Part shown: one piece after another, positions 17,831 to 26,071 of the stretch | Numbering within the stretch: the first letter of the stretch is position 1 | Layout: each line of letters begins with the position of its first letter | DNA from: Methanoregulaceae archaeon | Lineage (GTDB): Bacteria; Armatimonadota; Fimbriimonadia; Fimbriimonadales; Fimbriimonadaceae | Direction of reading: 5' to 3' | DNA length: 64,000 nucleotides | Assembly (NCBI GenBank): GCA_020850325.1 | Contig: JADZEW010000031.1 | Location: 1 to 64,000 of the forward strand | Notes under the pieces: model-generated | What the model saw: the letters and a program-made list of their open reading frames with translations, nothing else | Databases searched by the model: none | What the model was told of the DNA's origin: nothing | Position numbers and translations under genes: made by a program

Positions 17831-18774
17831 TGTCCGGATTGCCCGAGGGTTATCGGGTTCGTCCTTTCACGCCCGATGACTCGAGTGCGGTCGCTGAGTT
17901 CTTCAACCGCGTTGAGCAAGAGCCCGAGAGTGCCGATTCCTTACGGAGTCGTTTTGAGAAATACCCCTCCACGATGTCGGTGCAACGCCTGATCGTCGAG
18001 CACTATGGGACTCCTGTCGCCTACGGCCACAGCGTGGCCCTTCACGAGGCGGGTGGAACTCAACCGCTGGTGTTCATCATTCGCGCCGACGTGGTGCCCA
18101 AGCACGAAGGGCGCGGCATTGGGCGCCACCTGTTTTGGCTCAGCGAGTCTTTCGCCCGAGATAAGGGCGCGGCCTGGCTCATGTCCAAAGTTCGAGACGA
18201 CCTTGATCGCGGACTCCGGTTTCTGGAGAAGTTGGGATACCGGCAAGAGCAGCACCTCTACGGGGTGATTCTCGACCTCGAAGGATGGGATCAGCCGCTG
18301 GTCCTGCCGGAGGGAATCGAGATCAAGTCCTGGGCGGACTACCCCGACGACGCGGTACACCGAAGAAGGCTCTACGAGTGCACGATTGCCGCCGATGCGG
18401 ATACCCCCGGCATCGAGCTCTGGGGACTGGTCGAGTACGACGATTGGGACAAGTACACCTTCGAGAGCCGATGGTTCCGCCCGGCAGGGTGTCTCATCGC
18501 GGTGGACAAGTCTGGCGAGTGGGTGGGCGTTTCGGTCGCGGGGCCGACCGATGAAGACAACGTCTCGACCGACTTCACTGGCGTGATTCGGTCGCACCGC
18601 GGCCTAGGAATCGCCCGTGCTTTGAAAGTCGCCGGAGCCCAGTGGGCCAAGTCGATCGGGGCAAAGCGAATCCACACCTACAACGATGACCGCAACGGGC
18701 CGATGCGCCATATCAACTTCGATCTCGGCTTTCAGCCGCAAACGGGTTGGCGCATGATGAGAAAGGACCCTTAG
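17830..18774 (+). CDS. tandem-GNAT acetyltransferase
   Basis: 314 residues with two GNAT domains. The first (YRVRPFTPDDSSAVAEFF...VPKHEGRGIGRHLF) has the acetyl-CoA-binding R/Q-x-x-G-x-G/A loop EGRGIG. The second (IEIKSWADYPDDAV...VIRSHRGLGIARALKVAGAQWAKSIG) has HRGLGIA. AKRIHTYNDDRNGPMRHINFDLGF is the end of domain two. Tandem GNATs of this arrangement include mycothiol synthase-like proteins and many unassigned enzymes; the substrate is not evident. It overlaps the TPR gene by one base. Confidence 0.8.
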   Translation: MSGLPEGYRVRPFTPDDSSAVAEFFNRVEQEPESADSLRSRFEKYPSTMSVQRLIVEHYGTPVAYGHSVALHEAGGTQPLVFIIRADVVPKHEGRGIGRHLFWLSESFARDKGAAWLMSKVRDDLDRGLRFLEKLGYRQEQHLYGVILDLEGWDQPLVLPEGIEIKSWADYPDDAVHRRRLYECTIAADADTPGIELWGLVEYDDWDKYTFESRWFRPAGCLIAVDKSGEWVGVSVAGPTDEDNVSTDFTGVIRSHRGLGIARALKVAGAQWAKSIGAKRIHTYNDDRNGPMRHINFDLGFQPQTGWRMMRKDP

Positions 18775-18819
18775 TCCCCACCCTCGCAACGCGGCCTCCG
18801 ATCCCGTCGTCAAACGGGT

Positions 18820-19071
18820 ATGAACATCGTTTACTGGATCATCGTCGGTTTTGTGGCCGGCGTGCTGGCAAAGGCGCTAGTCAAGGGAGATCGCCACGAG
18901 CCAAAGGGGTGCCTGTTTACGATCGTGCTTGGCATCTGCGGTTCGGTTGCGACGGGCTTCGCGATGCAGTTGCTAGGTTTCACGGGCCAAGGTGGGCTTA
19001 TTCCGACGATCATCGGTGCCACGATTGGAGCAGTCGTGCTGATCCTCCTCCTGCGCAACCTCGTCAAGTAG
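18820..19071 (+). CDS. transglycosylase-associated (GlsB/YeaQ/YmgE) membrane protein
   Basis: 83 residues with three membrane segments and the family pattern (IIVGFVAGVLAKALVKG; GCLFTIVLGICGSVATGFAMQLLGF; IPTIIGATIGAVVLILLLRNLV). The family is widespread, small and often stress-induced; biochemical function is unknown despite the name. The ATG follows a 45-base gap. No clear ribosome-binding site or TANNNT hexamer is seen. Confidence 0.8.
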   Translation: MNIVYWIIVGFVAGVLAKALVKGDRHEPKGCLFTIVLGICGSVATGFAMQLLGFTGQGGLIPTIIGATIGAVVLILLLRNLVK

Positions 19072-19074
19072 GTG

Positions 19075-19080
19075 TACGAT
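19075..19080 (+). promoter_or_regulatory. -10-like hexamer of the 19088 gene
   Basis: TACGAT ends 7 nt before GTG 19088. Confidence 0.45.
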
Positions 19081-19087
19081 TCCCGGC

Positions 19088-19552
19088 GTGGACAGCCTGA
19101 CCGTCGTCAAGGACGTCTCGATCATCATCGCCGGGGTGGTCACGCTCATCACCTTCATGATGGGCGTGATCCAATATGCGCGACAAGGCCATGACGCGCG
19201 AGCCAGTCAGTTCATCAACATGCGTCGCCGGTTCCTTGAGGATCCTGCGTTTCGCGAACTGCTGAATCTGCTTGCGAAGGATGATCCTCGTCTTGCGCAG
19301 ATGCCCATTCAGGATCGCCGCAACTTTGTCGGCTTCTTCGAGGAGGTCGCGCTCATGGTGAATTCGAAGATCATCAAGCCGGGGGTTGCCCACTACATGT
19401 TCGGCTATTACATCCTGCTCGTGGATCGCAGCGAACACTTCTGGGAAGGGCTTGACCGCACGAGCGTTTACTGGGAGGTATTTCGCCAGTTCGCGGAGCA
19501 GATGAAGTCGGTCAAGAACGATTCCTTGGCCCTTCCGGAGATGCGGCTGTGA
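19088..19552 (+). CDS. hypothetical single-pass membrane protein
   Basis: 154 residues starting at GTG. One N-terminal membrane helix (VSIIIAGVVTLITFMMGVIQYA) precedes a cytoplasmic helical region (MRRRFLEDPAFRELLNLLAKDDPRL...VEVFRQFAEQM-like). The layout resembles DUF4760-type proteins, but I cannot assign the family firmly. It overlaps rnhB by 4 nt (GTGA), so it is co-transcribed with RNase HII. Confidence 0.65.
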   Translation: MDSLTVVKDVSIIIAGVVTLITFMMGVIQYARQGHDARASQFINMRRRFLEDPAFRELLNLLAKDDPRLAQMPIQDRRNFVGFFEEVALMVNSKIIKPGVAHYMFGYYILLVDRSEHFWEGLDRTSVYWEVFRQFAEQMKSVKNDSLALPEMRL

Positions 19553-20130
19553 TTGCCGGCGTCGACGAAGCGGGCCGAGGCCCGCTCGCCGGACCCGTCG
19601 TTGCGGCAGCCGTAATCCTTCCGGAAGGAATGAACCTCGAAGGGATCGACGACTCCAAGAAGCTGGACCCAGCACTTCGCGAGGAACTTGCGTTGCGAAT
19701 CCGCGCCGAAGCGATTTGGGCGATTGCCGAAATCGAGGTCGCCCAGATCGATCGCGACAACATCTTCTGGGCAACGATGCGCGCAATGGAGCGCGCGGTT
19801 GCTCTCTTACCGCAAGCGCCGTCTGAAGTCTGGGTCGACGGCAATCGGGTGCCGCCGGGCTTGGCGAGCATCGGGACGGCCATCGTCGACGGAGACGCGC
19901 TCCACGTATGCATCGGGGCGGCGTCGATCATCGCCAAGTGCCACCGCGATGCGCTGATGCGGACCTACCACGAGCAGTATCCCGACTACGGGTTTGATCG
20001 CCACTTCGGCTACGCGACGCCCGAGCATCTGGCCGCGCTCGCCGAGCACGGGCCGTGCCCGATCCATCGGCGGTCCTTCGCCCCGGTGCGAGCCAAGGAG
20101 CAACTGTGCTTCGATCTCGGCGAGAGCTAG
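19549..20130 (+). CDS. rnhB: ribonuclease HII
   Basis: 193 residues, normal length. VIAGVDEAGRGPLAGPVV carries the first Asp-Glu pair of the active site. DDSKKL, VWVDGNR (catalytic Asp) and IIAKCHRDALM (with the usual KV/KC and Asp) complete the set. It cleaves RNA in RNA-DNA hybrids and removes single ribonucleotides. The GTG start overlaps the previous stop. The 3' end overlaps the yraN start by about 25 bases. Confidence 0.95.
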   Translation: MIAGVDEAGRGPLAGPVVAAAVILPEGMNLEGIDDSKKLDPALREELALRIRAEAIWAIAEIEVAQIDRDNIFWATMRAMERAVALLPQAPSEVWVDGNRVPPGLASIGTAIVDGDALHVCIGAASIIAKCHRDALMRTYHEQYPDYGFDRHFGYATPEHLAALAEHGPCPIHRRSFAPVRAKEQLCFDLGES

Positions 20131-20549
20131 GGGCGGAGGCCGAAGACCAAGCGGCCCAGCATTTGCTGGGCTTGGGCTACACACTCATCACCCGACGCCA
20201 CTCCGCCCGGGGCGGAGAACTCGATGTGGTTGCGCTGGATGGCGACGTCATCGTCTTTGTCGAGGTGAAGGCGCGGCGCGATGGCCGGGTGCCCGAGGAG
20301 TCGATCACGCCGACCAAAGCGGCTCGTCTGCGCCGCGCGGCCCGCGCCTACTTGCAAGAGGCTGGGAACCCCGAGCACCCCTACCGCTTCGATGTCATCG
20401 CGATCGACCGCGAGGGCTTGCGCCATCACGTCGGCGTAATGATGGACTCAGCCGAGATGCTTGAGCATGTCGCGGAGGACCGTGGTGGCCCCGTTGACGA
20501 TGAACTGGACGCCGATGACCGCGGTCAGCAGCGCGAGGACTTTGCTTAG
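20106..20549 (+). CDS. yraN: YraN/UPF0102 nuclease-like protein
   Basis: 147 residues from GTG 20106. The fold is endonuclease-like with GELDVVALDGDVIVFVEVKAR, the D-x(n)-E-x-K pattern of restriction-like nucleases, and ITPTKAARLRRAARAYL. rnhB-yraN is a common pair. Typical YraN ends near residue 120. Here the last ~34 residues (after VMMDSAEMLEHV) are acidic and read antisense to the 3' end of marC, so they may be a late extension. The biochemical role of the family is unproven. Confidence 0.88.
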   Translation: MLRSRRELGAEAEDQAAQHLLGLGYTLITRRHSARGGELDVVALDGDVIVFVEVKARRDGRVPEESITPTKAARLRRAARAYLQEAGNPEHPYRFDVIAIDREGLRHHVGVMMDSAEMLEHVAEDRGGPVDDELDADDRGQQREDFA

Positions 20550-21071
20550 GATCTCCTGACCCGATTGCCCGAGCTTGGCGATGATCACCGGTGCCGCTCG
20601 CAAGGTGATGAATACCAAAACGACGCAGATCACGATGCTCAAGATCAAAGCGGCTTGATGCATCGGCGCCCGCGCTTGGCCCGACAGCACCATCACGGTC
20701 GAGATCGAGCCGGCTCCCGCGATCAGCGGAATCCCGAGCGGTACGATCGAGGGATCATCCACCGCGGCGACTTCCTCGGCGTGTCCGCCTGAACCGCTCA
20801 GGTGCCGCATCGACGAGATGGCCAGCAGCAAGCCGCCCACGATCTGGAAAGCGGGCACGGTGATGCCGAAGAAGGAGAAGATCGCCCCGCCCGCGATGGC
20901 GAACAGCAGCAGCGTCACTCCCGCGGCCATGCACGCGCGGAAGGCAATCTGTTTTCGCTTGTCGGGCGTGTTCTTGGTGAGATCCACAAACAGCGGCGCC
21001 GTCGCGATGGGATCGAGCATCGCGATCATCGAAGAAAACGCCAGCAAGCCGAACTGCAACGGCGGAGTCAC
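20448..21071 (-). CDS. MarC family integral membrane protein
   Basis: 207 residues, about six membrane helices, with the UPF0056/MarC pattern (FSSMIAMLDPIATAPLFVDLT; GIPLIAGAGSISTVMVL). It was once linked to multiple antibiotic resistance, but that role was withdrawn for E. coli MarC; transport function is unproven. GTG 21071 overlaps the lrp-type gene by 4 nt, so the two form an operon. Its 3' end converges with yraN, overlapping by 102 bases. Confidence 0.85.
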   Translation of the reverse strand: MTPPLQFGLLAFSSMIAMLDPIATAPLFVDLTKNTPDKRKQIAFRACMAAGVTLLLFAIAGGAIFSFFGITVPAFQIVGGLLLAISSMRHLSGSGGHAEEVAAVDDPSIVPLGIPLIAGAGSISTVMVLSGQARAPMHQAALILSIVICVVLVFITLRAAPVIIAKLGQSGQEILSKVLALLTAVIGVQFIVNGATTVLRDMLKHLG

Positions 21072-21541
21072 GACTCCACCTCGGGGATCGGAATGGCGGT
21101 CGTGCTTTTCGGAGAAGAAAGCACAAACGTGCTCTTGACGCGCTGCAAGTCGGCCACCGCGGTGAGCTTCTCTAGCACGAACTGTTCGTAGTCGCGCGGG
21201 CTCGCCGCAACCACTTTGAGAAGGAAGTCGTCGTCACCGGCGACGTGGTGGACCTCGATGATCTCGGGCAACTCGGCGACGGCCTTCAGAAATGCGGCGT
21301 TGGTCTCGCTGGTGTGAGACCGCAGACTGACCGCCACGATGACCGTGACCGAGAGCCCCAGCTTCTCGCGATCGACCAGCCCCACATAGCCCGTCAAGTA
21401 GCCAGCGGCTTCCAGCTTGTTGACGCGGGCGAGGGTTGGGCCGGGCGTGAGCCCCACGCGGCCAGCGAGTTCGACGTTGGTCACCCGCCCATCCTGTTGA
21501 AGGATGTCCAGGATCTGCCGATCCATTGCGTCTAGGCTCAT
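21068..21541 (-). CDS. Lrp/AsnC family transcriptional regulator
   Basis: 157 residues. The N-terminal helix-turn-helix (LDAMDRQILDILQQDGRVTNVELAGRVGLTPGPTLARVNKLEAAGYL) is followed by the RAM ligand-binding domain (VIVAVSLRSH...VHHVAGDDDFLLKVVAASPRDYEQFV). Such regulators form octamers and sense amino acids. It is co-transcribed with marC, which it may control. TACAAT lies 7 nt before the ATG, and a large dyad (21572-21610) covers the -35 region, consistent with autoregulation. Confidence 0.92.
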   Translation of the reverse strand: MSLDAMDRQILDILQQDGRVTNVELAGRVGLTPGPTLARVNKLEAAGYLTGYVGLVDREKLGLSVTVIVAVSLRSHTSETNAAFLKAVAELPEIIEVHHVAGDDDFLLKVVAASPRDYEQFVLEKLTAVADLQRVKSTFVLSSPKSTTAIPIPEVES

Positions 21542-21548
21542 GGCACAG

Positions 21549-21554
21549 ATTGTA
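21549..21554 (-). promoter_or_regulatory. -10 box of lrp-marC
   Basis: TACAAT on the minus strand, ending 7 nt before the ATG. Confidence 0.6.
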
Positions 21555-21571
21555 CCGTGCCATCAGGCAAC

Positions 21572-21610
21572 TGCGCATTGATATATTCCGTGATACGGGA
21601 ATATTGCGCA
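21572..21610 (-). promoter_or_regulatory. candidate Lrp operator (inverted repeat)
   Basis: TGCGCA occurs at both ends, and ATATTCC and GGAATAT pair around a 7-base centre. The AT-rich dyad spans the expected -35 of the lrp-marC promoter and lies between ligD and lrp. An Lrp-type autoregulatory site is inferred from position and symmetry. Confidence 0.55.
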
Positions 21611-21628
21611 ATAAAATGCTGTGATTGG

Positions 21629-24349
21629 TTAAAGTTTAGTCAGGTCCACTTTCGCATTCAGCATGCCCGCCCAGGCGTCGCCGCGTGTCGCGATCCACTG
21701 CTCGGCATCGCGCATCAGGAAGTCCTCCGGATACACCGACGGCAACTCATCCCACGAAACCGGCATCGACATCGACTGATTGGGCAGGGCGCGCGGCGAG
21801 TAGGCGGCCCCGAGGGTCTTGCCCAGCGCGTTCATGTTGAAGTCGAGAAACACCTTGCCGGTGCGCTTGGGCACGCTCCACTCCACGGTCGTCTCGCGGG
21901 GGTGCGCAGCAACGATCGCGTTGCAGATGGTCGCGCACATTGCCCTGGCGGCTTGGGTGTCGATGTTGCGCACGATCGGCACGAAGATGTGCAGCCCAGT
22001 CTTGCCCGTGGTCTTGACGTAGCTGGGCCAGCCGAGCGCATCGAGCATCTGCTTGATCCAAATCGCGACGGTCTTGCACTTCTCGAAAGAGGCTCGGTGC
22101 AGCTCAGGCTCCTCACCTGGCTTCTCAAGCCCGGAGTAGATGTACGGGTCGAGATCGAACCGGATGAAGTCGGGGTAGTTCAGGATCGAAGCCTCGAGCG
22201 CTTCGTCCGAGTCCTTGAAGTCGAGCGAAAGGTCATCGCCGTCTGGGCCGGGCACGGCACGTCCGGCCGGGACGTGGAACTCCAGCGTGCCGAGTTGGCC
22301 CATCCAGAGCAGCGTGGAGAGGCGGTTGCAGTTCACGTACTCCTGGTTGCGCTTGTTCGTGTCGCCCCACAGTTCGATGATATCGACGAAGTCCGGGCGC
22401 CCCTGGCCCGATTCGATGTGCTTCTGGAAGAACTTCTCTCCGTGGATTCCGTTCGGCCAACGGATCATCGTCATCGGCCGGTCACGGGTGTGCTCCAGCA
22501 TCCACGGCGAGATCAACGTTAGGTAGCGAAGGAGATCGCGCTTGGTGAACGCGGCATGCTGCTCAGTTGCTGGCCAGAGTGGCTTGTCCAAGCTGGTGAG
22601 CGACAGCTTGATGCCATCCACTTCGAGGATCAGCGTCTTCTCCCGGCCGTTCAGCTGCGCGAGTACGCTGTTGTTCATGGGGGCCGATTCAGGAGTCGTC
22701 TCCCGTTCATCGGCCTCGGCGGGGGGGCGCACCACCACCGGCGGACCGACGTCGGAAGCTTCGATGTCCGGCCTTTCGCGAAGAAACACGGGCGTGCGAA
22801 TGTGGCCGCTCGGCATGATCTCGCCGAACTTGACCTCCACGACGATCTCGGGCCGGAGCCAGGTGATCGGCACGTCCATATCAACCGGCGTCCCGAACGG
22901 ATTCTCGGCGGCCACCAAGGGCCGCAGCTTCTCGGAGAGTTGACCCAGAGTGATGTCGTTGAATCCGCTTCCCACTCGGCCCGCGTAGGTGAGGACGTCG
23001 TTGTCGAAGTAGCCGAGCACCAGGGCCCCGAAGGTCGAGGCGCGGCTGCCCTCACCGGCGGCAATGCCGCCGACCACGAACTCTGCGCTCGTCGAGAACT
23101 TGATCTTCAGCCAGTTCGCGGAGCGCTTGCCGCTGGCGTCGTACCGTGCGTCGCCCTTCTTTGCCATTGCTCCCTCGAATCCGGCCGCGACCACCGCCCG
23201 ATAGAAGGCCAGGCCATGGTCGTCGAGATGTTCGATGAGCTTTACGCGCTCGGTGGGAAGGAGGAGGCGGCGCAGGTGCTCGCGCCGACGCCGGGTGCCA
23301 TAGCCCCGCAGGTCGTAGCCATCGAGGTGGAGCACATCGAACGCATAGAACAGGCACGGATAGGCTCGATCGGCGGCCTCCAGCGCGGCGGCATCCTTCA
23401 GGTGGAACCGCTTCATCATCGGCGTGAAGCCGGGGCGGCCGTCTTCGAATGCGACGATCTCGCCGTCGAGGATCATTTGGCCGCGCTGCTCGCTCAGGTG
23501 ACGGGCCAGTTCGGGGAACTGGGAAGTCTGCTCCAATCCATAGCGGGTGAAGATTTTCACCTCGCCATCGCGGATATGGGCGAGGGCGCGGATGCCGTCG
23601 AGTTTGGGTTCAAACATCCATCCTGCGCGGTCGAAGGGCTCCGCCGCGCTGTCCGCCTTCATCGGGTTGAGCTTGTTCGGCCAGGGTTCGGGCTTCTCGA
23701 GCAGCAGGGACTCAAGGCTGACCGGCGGACTAGCTTGGCCGCGGGCGACATCTTCCAGAGTTCGCCCGGAAAGAACCGAGGTTGTGGCCGCCATAAGTTC
23801 TCCGGGTGCGTTTGCCCAGCGGTCTCGGTGCTTAAAGAACAGCCAGCCTTCCTTGGTTTTCACCAGCGCCCACGAGCCGTGCATCCGTTCGCCCCGGAAA
23901 AACACGCTGAGCTTGCCCTCTTCGAGGGCGCTGAGCGCCTTGGTTTCGAGGTCGGCCCGCCAGGTGGGATCGCTCCACCGCCAACTAACTTCGGACTGGG
24001 GGTCGCAAAGTTCGTCGGGATACCAGGAGCCGAGGTCCCACACGATCATCTCGCCGGCGCCGTACTCACCCTTCGGGATCACGCCTTCGAAGACCGCGTA
24101 CCCATAGGGGTGGTCTTCGGTTTCGGCGGCGAACCGCTTGTCTTCAGGCACGGTTGATGGACCCCGCGGGACGGCCCAGCTCTTAAGCGCGCCGCCGAGT
24201 TCGAGGCGAAGGTCGTAGTGCAGGTTGGTGGCGGCGTGCTTCTGGATGCAGAAGAGGAGAGGGCCGGTGCTCGGGGCACGGGTCTCCATCGGCTCTGGGG
24301 TCTTCCCGGGAGTCCGTTTGGCTCGATATTCCGAGAGCCGATCCGCCAC
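21629..24349 (-). CDS. ligD: multifunctional NHEJ ligase LigD
   Basis: 906 residues with three domains in the Pseudomonas-type order. The 3'-phosphoesterase comes first (FCIQKHAATNLHYDLRLEL...GEYGAGEMIVWD). The ATP-dependent DNA ligase has the adenylated Lys249 in EPKLDGIR, plus DGEIVAF and FEGAMAKKGDARY. The primase-polymerase follows (GEKFFQKH; IRFDLDP; KTTGKTGLHIFVPI). It processes, fills and seals ends with Ku (4808-5587). GTG 24349 is preceded by TAAAAT 6 nt upstream, so the transcript is probably leaderless. The Lrp operator lies just past its stop. Confidence 0.96.
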   Translation of the reverse strand: MADRLSEYRAKRTPGKTPEPMETRAPSTGPLLFCIQKHAATNLHYDLRLELGGALKSWAVPRGPSTVPEDKRFAAETEDHPYGYAVFEGVIPKGEYGAGEMIVWDLGSWYPDELCDPQSEVSWRWSDPTWRADLETKALSALEEGKLSVFFRGERMHGSWALVKTKEGWLFFKHRDRWANAPGELMAATTSVLSGRTLEDVARGQASPPVSLESLLLEKPEPWPNKLNPMKADSAAEPFDRAGWMFEPKLDGIRALAHIRDGEVKIFTRYGLEQTSQFPELARHLSEQRGQMILDGEIVAFEDGRPGFTPMMKRFHLKDAAALEAADRAYPCLFYAFDVLHLDGYDLRGYGTRRRREHLRRLLLPTERVKLIEHLDDHGLAFYRAVVAAGFEGAMAKKGDARYDASGKRSANWLKIKFSTSAEFVVGGIAAGEGSRASTFGALVLGYFDNDVLTYAGRVGSGFNDITLGQLSEKLRPLVAAENPFGTPVDMDVPITWLRPEIVVEVKFGEIMPSGHIRTPVFLRERPDIEASDVGPPVVVRPPAEADERETTPESAPMNNSVLAQLNGREKTLILEVDGIKLSLTSLDKPLWPATEQHAAFTKRDLLRYLTLISPWMLEHTRDRPMTMIRWPNGIHGEKFFQKHIESGQGRPDFVDIIELWGDTNKRNQEYVNCNRLSTLLWMGQLGTLEFHVPAGRAVPGPDGDDLSLDFKDSDEALEASILNYPDFIRFDLDPYIYSGLEKPGEEPELHRASFEKCKTVAIWIKQMLDALGWPSYVKTTGKTGLHIFVPIVRNIDTQAARAMCATICNAIVAAHPRETTVEWSVPKRTGKVFLDFNMNALGKTLGAAYSPRALPNQSMSMPVSWDELPSVYPEDFLMRDAEQWIATRGDAWAGMLNAKVDLTKL

Positions 24350-24355
24350 GCGCGG

Positions 24356-24361
24356 ATTTTA
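24356..24361 (-). promoter_or_regulatory. -10 box of ligD
   Basis: TAAAAT on the minus strand, ending 6 nt before GTG 24349. Confidence 0.6.
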
Positions 24362-24512
24362 CGTTGGGCGGGCGGGAGATCGTTGGGCAACTTGGCCCGA
24401 AGGTCCCAGGGTGCCTCGTCATCTCAGTCAAGATATCATCAGTTTCAATCCAACGCTGACGTACTGCCGTGAAACCTCGTCATAATATGAAAAACATGAT
24501 AAGGAGGATTCG

Positions 24513-24758
24513 ATGACCTGCGATGACATGTTCTACGGTTCGGTAACGGTGGGGGAGCGTGGGCAGATCGTGATTCCGGCGGAGGCGCGCGCGGAGCTTG
24601 GGTTCCAACCTGGAGACAAGCTGCTCGTGATGCGACACCCGCTCCACAAGGGGCTCATGGTCTTCAAGATCGACGCCGTACACGAGTTTGTTGGCGAACT
24701 GCAGCGAGGCTTGGACCGCGTTAAGGATCACGAGGTCAGAGGGGATAACGAGGCATGA
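24513..24758 (+). CDS. AbrB/SpoVT-type DNA-binding protein
   Basis: 81 residues. The swapped-hairpin AbrB fold is clear: YGSVTVGERGQIVIPAEARAELGFQPGDKLLVMRH. The C-terminal part is a short helix (VHEFVGELQRGLDRV). A strong AAGGAGG site lies 8 nt before the ATG, unlike most neighbours. It is the first gene of the TolC-adaptor-RND operon and overlaps tolC by 4 nt, so it is probably the operon's regulator. An AT-rich dyad-like stretch (24481-24502) just upstream is a candidate operator. Confidence 0.88.
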   Translation: MTCDDMFYGSVTVGERGQIVIPAEARAELGFQPGDKLLVMRHPLHKGLMVFKIDAVHEFVGELQRGLDRVKDHEVRGDNEA

Positions 24759-26071
24759 TTGCACCCATTCCGGTTCTCTTCACCGCCCCAATCAAGGCGG
24801 TCATCTTTCGTTTGCCGAGCGAGGTCCAATCGGGGCCGCTCTCGCTGACCGATGCGCTGCGGATCGCCGAAGAGAACGCATTTGCGCTGAAGATTAGTGC
24901 CACGCAGATCGAGAAGGCCCGACAGCAGGCGGCACAGGCACGTGGCCAACTCGGGCCACGGCTGACCGCAGAGGGCACCTACACACGCTTCGACAAGGCG
25001 CTGACCGCTAACTTTGGTGGCGCATCGATCACCACCCGCCCGATCGACAACAAGGACGCCAAGCTCAACTTCTCGATGCCGCTCGACATCGCGGGGGTCA
25101 CGGGCAAGGCCGTGCGTGCGGCGCAACTCAACATCGCGGTTCAAGAAGCGAACCTCGAGGCGGCCCGTAACGACCTCCACCAGAATGTGAAGCGTGCGTT
25201 CTTTGGCGTGCTTCAATCACAGGCGGCAATCACCGTTAGTGAGGAAGCGCTCGCCCGCGCCAAGGATCGGCTCAAGAATGTGCGGGCCGAAATGGTCGCC
25301 GGGACCCGCGCGAAAGTCGATGTGATTCGAATCGAGACGACCGTCGCCCAAGCTGAAGCTGATCTAACCGTTGCCCAAAACCAGCTCAAGCTCGCGAAGA
25401 GCTCGCTCAACAACGTGCTCGGTCGGGCGATCGAGGCTCCGCTGGAAATCAGTAACCCTGCGTTTTGGCGGCCCGCGCCGATGAGTGAAGAGGACCTCTT
25501 CAAGACGGCAAAGGAATCTCGCCCCGAACTGAAAGCGGTCGCGCTCCAGCAAGAAGTGCTGGCGTTCGTTCGTCTGGCGGAAGAGCGGGGCGGCGTACCG
25601 AGCCTGAACTTCTCGGCCGTGCACAGTCGCACGTTCGGTAGTACGGGCTTCGGCTCCTCGACGGCAAGCACCACCGGGGTGGTCGCGCTCTCTATCCCCA
25701 TCTGGGACTCGGGCATCACCCGAGCCCGAGTTAAGGCGGCTCGGCAAGACGAGGAGCAGGTCAAACTTCAGGGTGAACAGCTGACTCTGGCGATCTCCCT
25801 GCAGGTGCGACAGGCTTACGCGAATCTCATGAATGCGGCAGCGCGGCGCACACTCGCCGAGCAGCAGGTGAAGCTGGCGGAGGAATCCTACCGCCTCACC
25901 ACCGTGAAGTTTGAGGCGGGCGAGGGCATCCCGCTCGAGGTCGCCGACGCCGGCACCCAACTGACCCAAGCCAAGACGCTCTTGGTGAACGCCCAATACG
26001 ATTATCTCCGCGCTATCGCTGACTTAGAGCACGCGATCGGCAAGGAACTGCAACCCGAGGGAACCCGATGA
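24755..26071 (+). CDS. TolC-family outer membrane efflux protein
   Basis: 438 residues. The family layout is two repeats of long helices with extracellular beta hairpins: LSLTDALRIAEENAFALKISATQIEKARQQAAQARGQLGPRL in the first half, and QVRQAYANLMNAAARRTLAEQQVKLAEESYRLTTVKFEAGEGIPLEVADAGTQL in the second. It forms the trimeric outer-membrane channel of the efflux complex. The N-terminus (MIAPIPVLFTAPIKAVIF) is only weakly signal-like. It overlaps the AbrB-type gene upstream and the adaptor downstream by 4 nt each. Confidence 0.9.
   Translation: MIAPIPVLFTAPIKAVIFRLPSEVQSGPLSLTDALRIAEENAFALKISATQIEKARQQAAQARGQLGPRLTAEGTYTRFDKALTANFGGASITTRPIDNKDAKLNFSMPLDIAGVTGKAVRAAQLNIAVQEANLEAARNDLHQNVKRAFFGVLQSQAAITVSEEALARAKDRLKNVRAEMVAGTRAKVDVIRIETTVAQAEADLTVAQNQLKLAKSSLNNVLGRAIEAPLEISNPAFWRPAPMSEEDLFKTAKESRPELKAVALQQEVLAFVRLAEERGGVPSLNFSAVHSRTFGSTGFGSSTASTTGVVALSIPIWDSGITRARVKAARQDEEQVKLQGEQLTLAISLQVRQAYANLMNAAARRTLAEQQVKLAEESYRLTTVKFEAGEGIPLEVADAGTQLTQAKTLLVNAQYDYLRAIADLEHAIGKELQPEGTR

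Noticed and set aside
22556-24157. 533-codon plus-strand open frame opposite ligD
   Set aside because: Lies wholly antisense to a clear LigD; no recognisable motifs.
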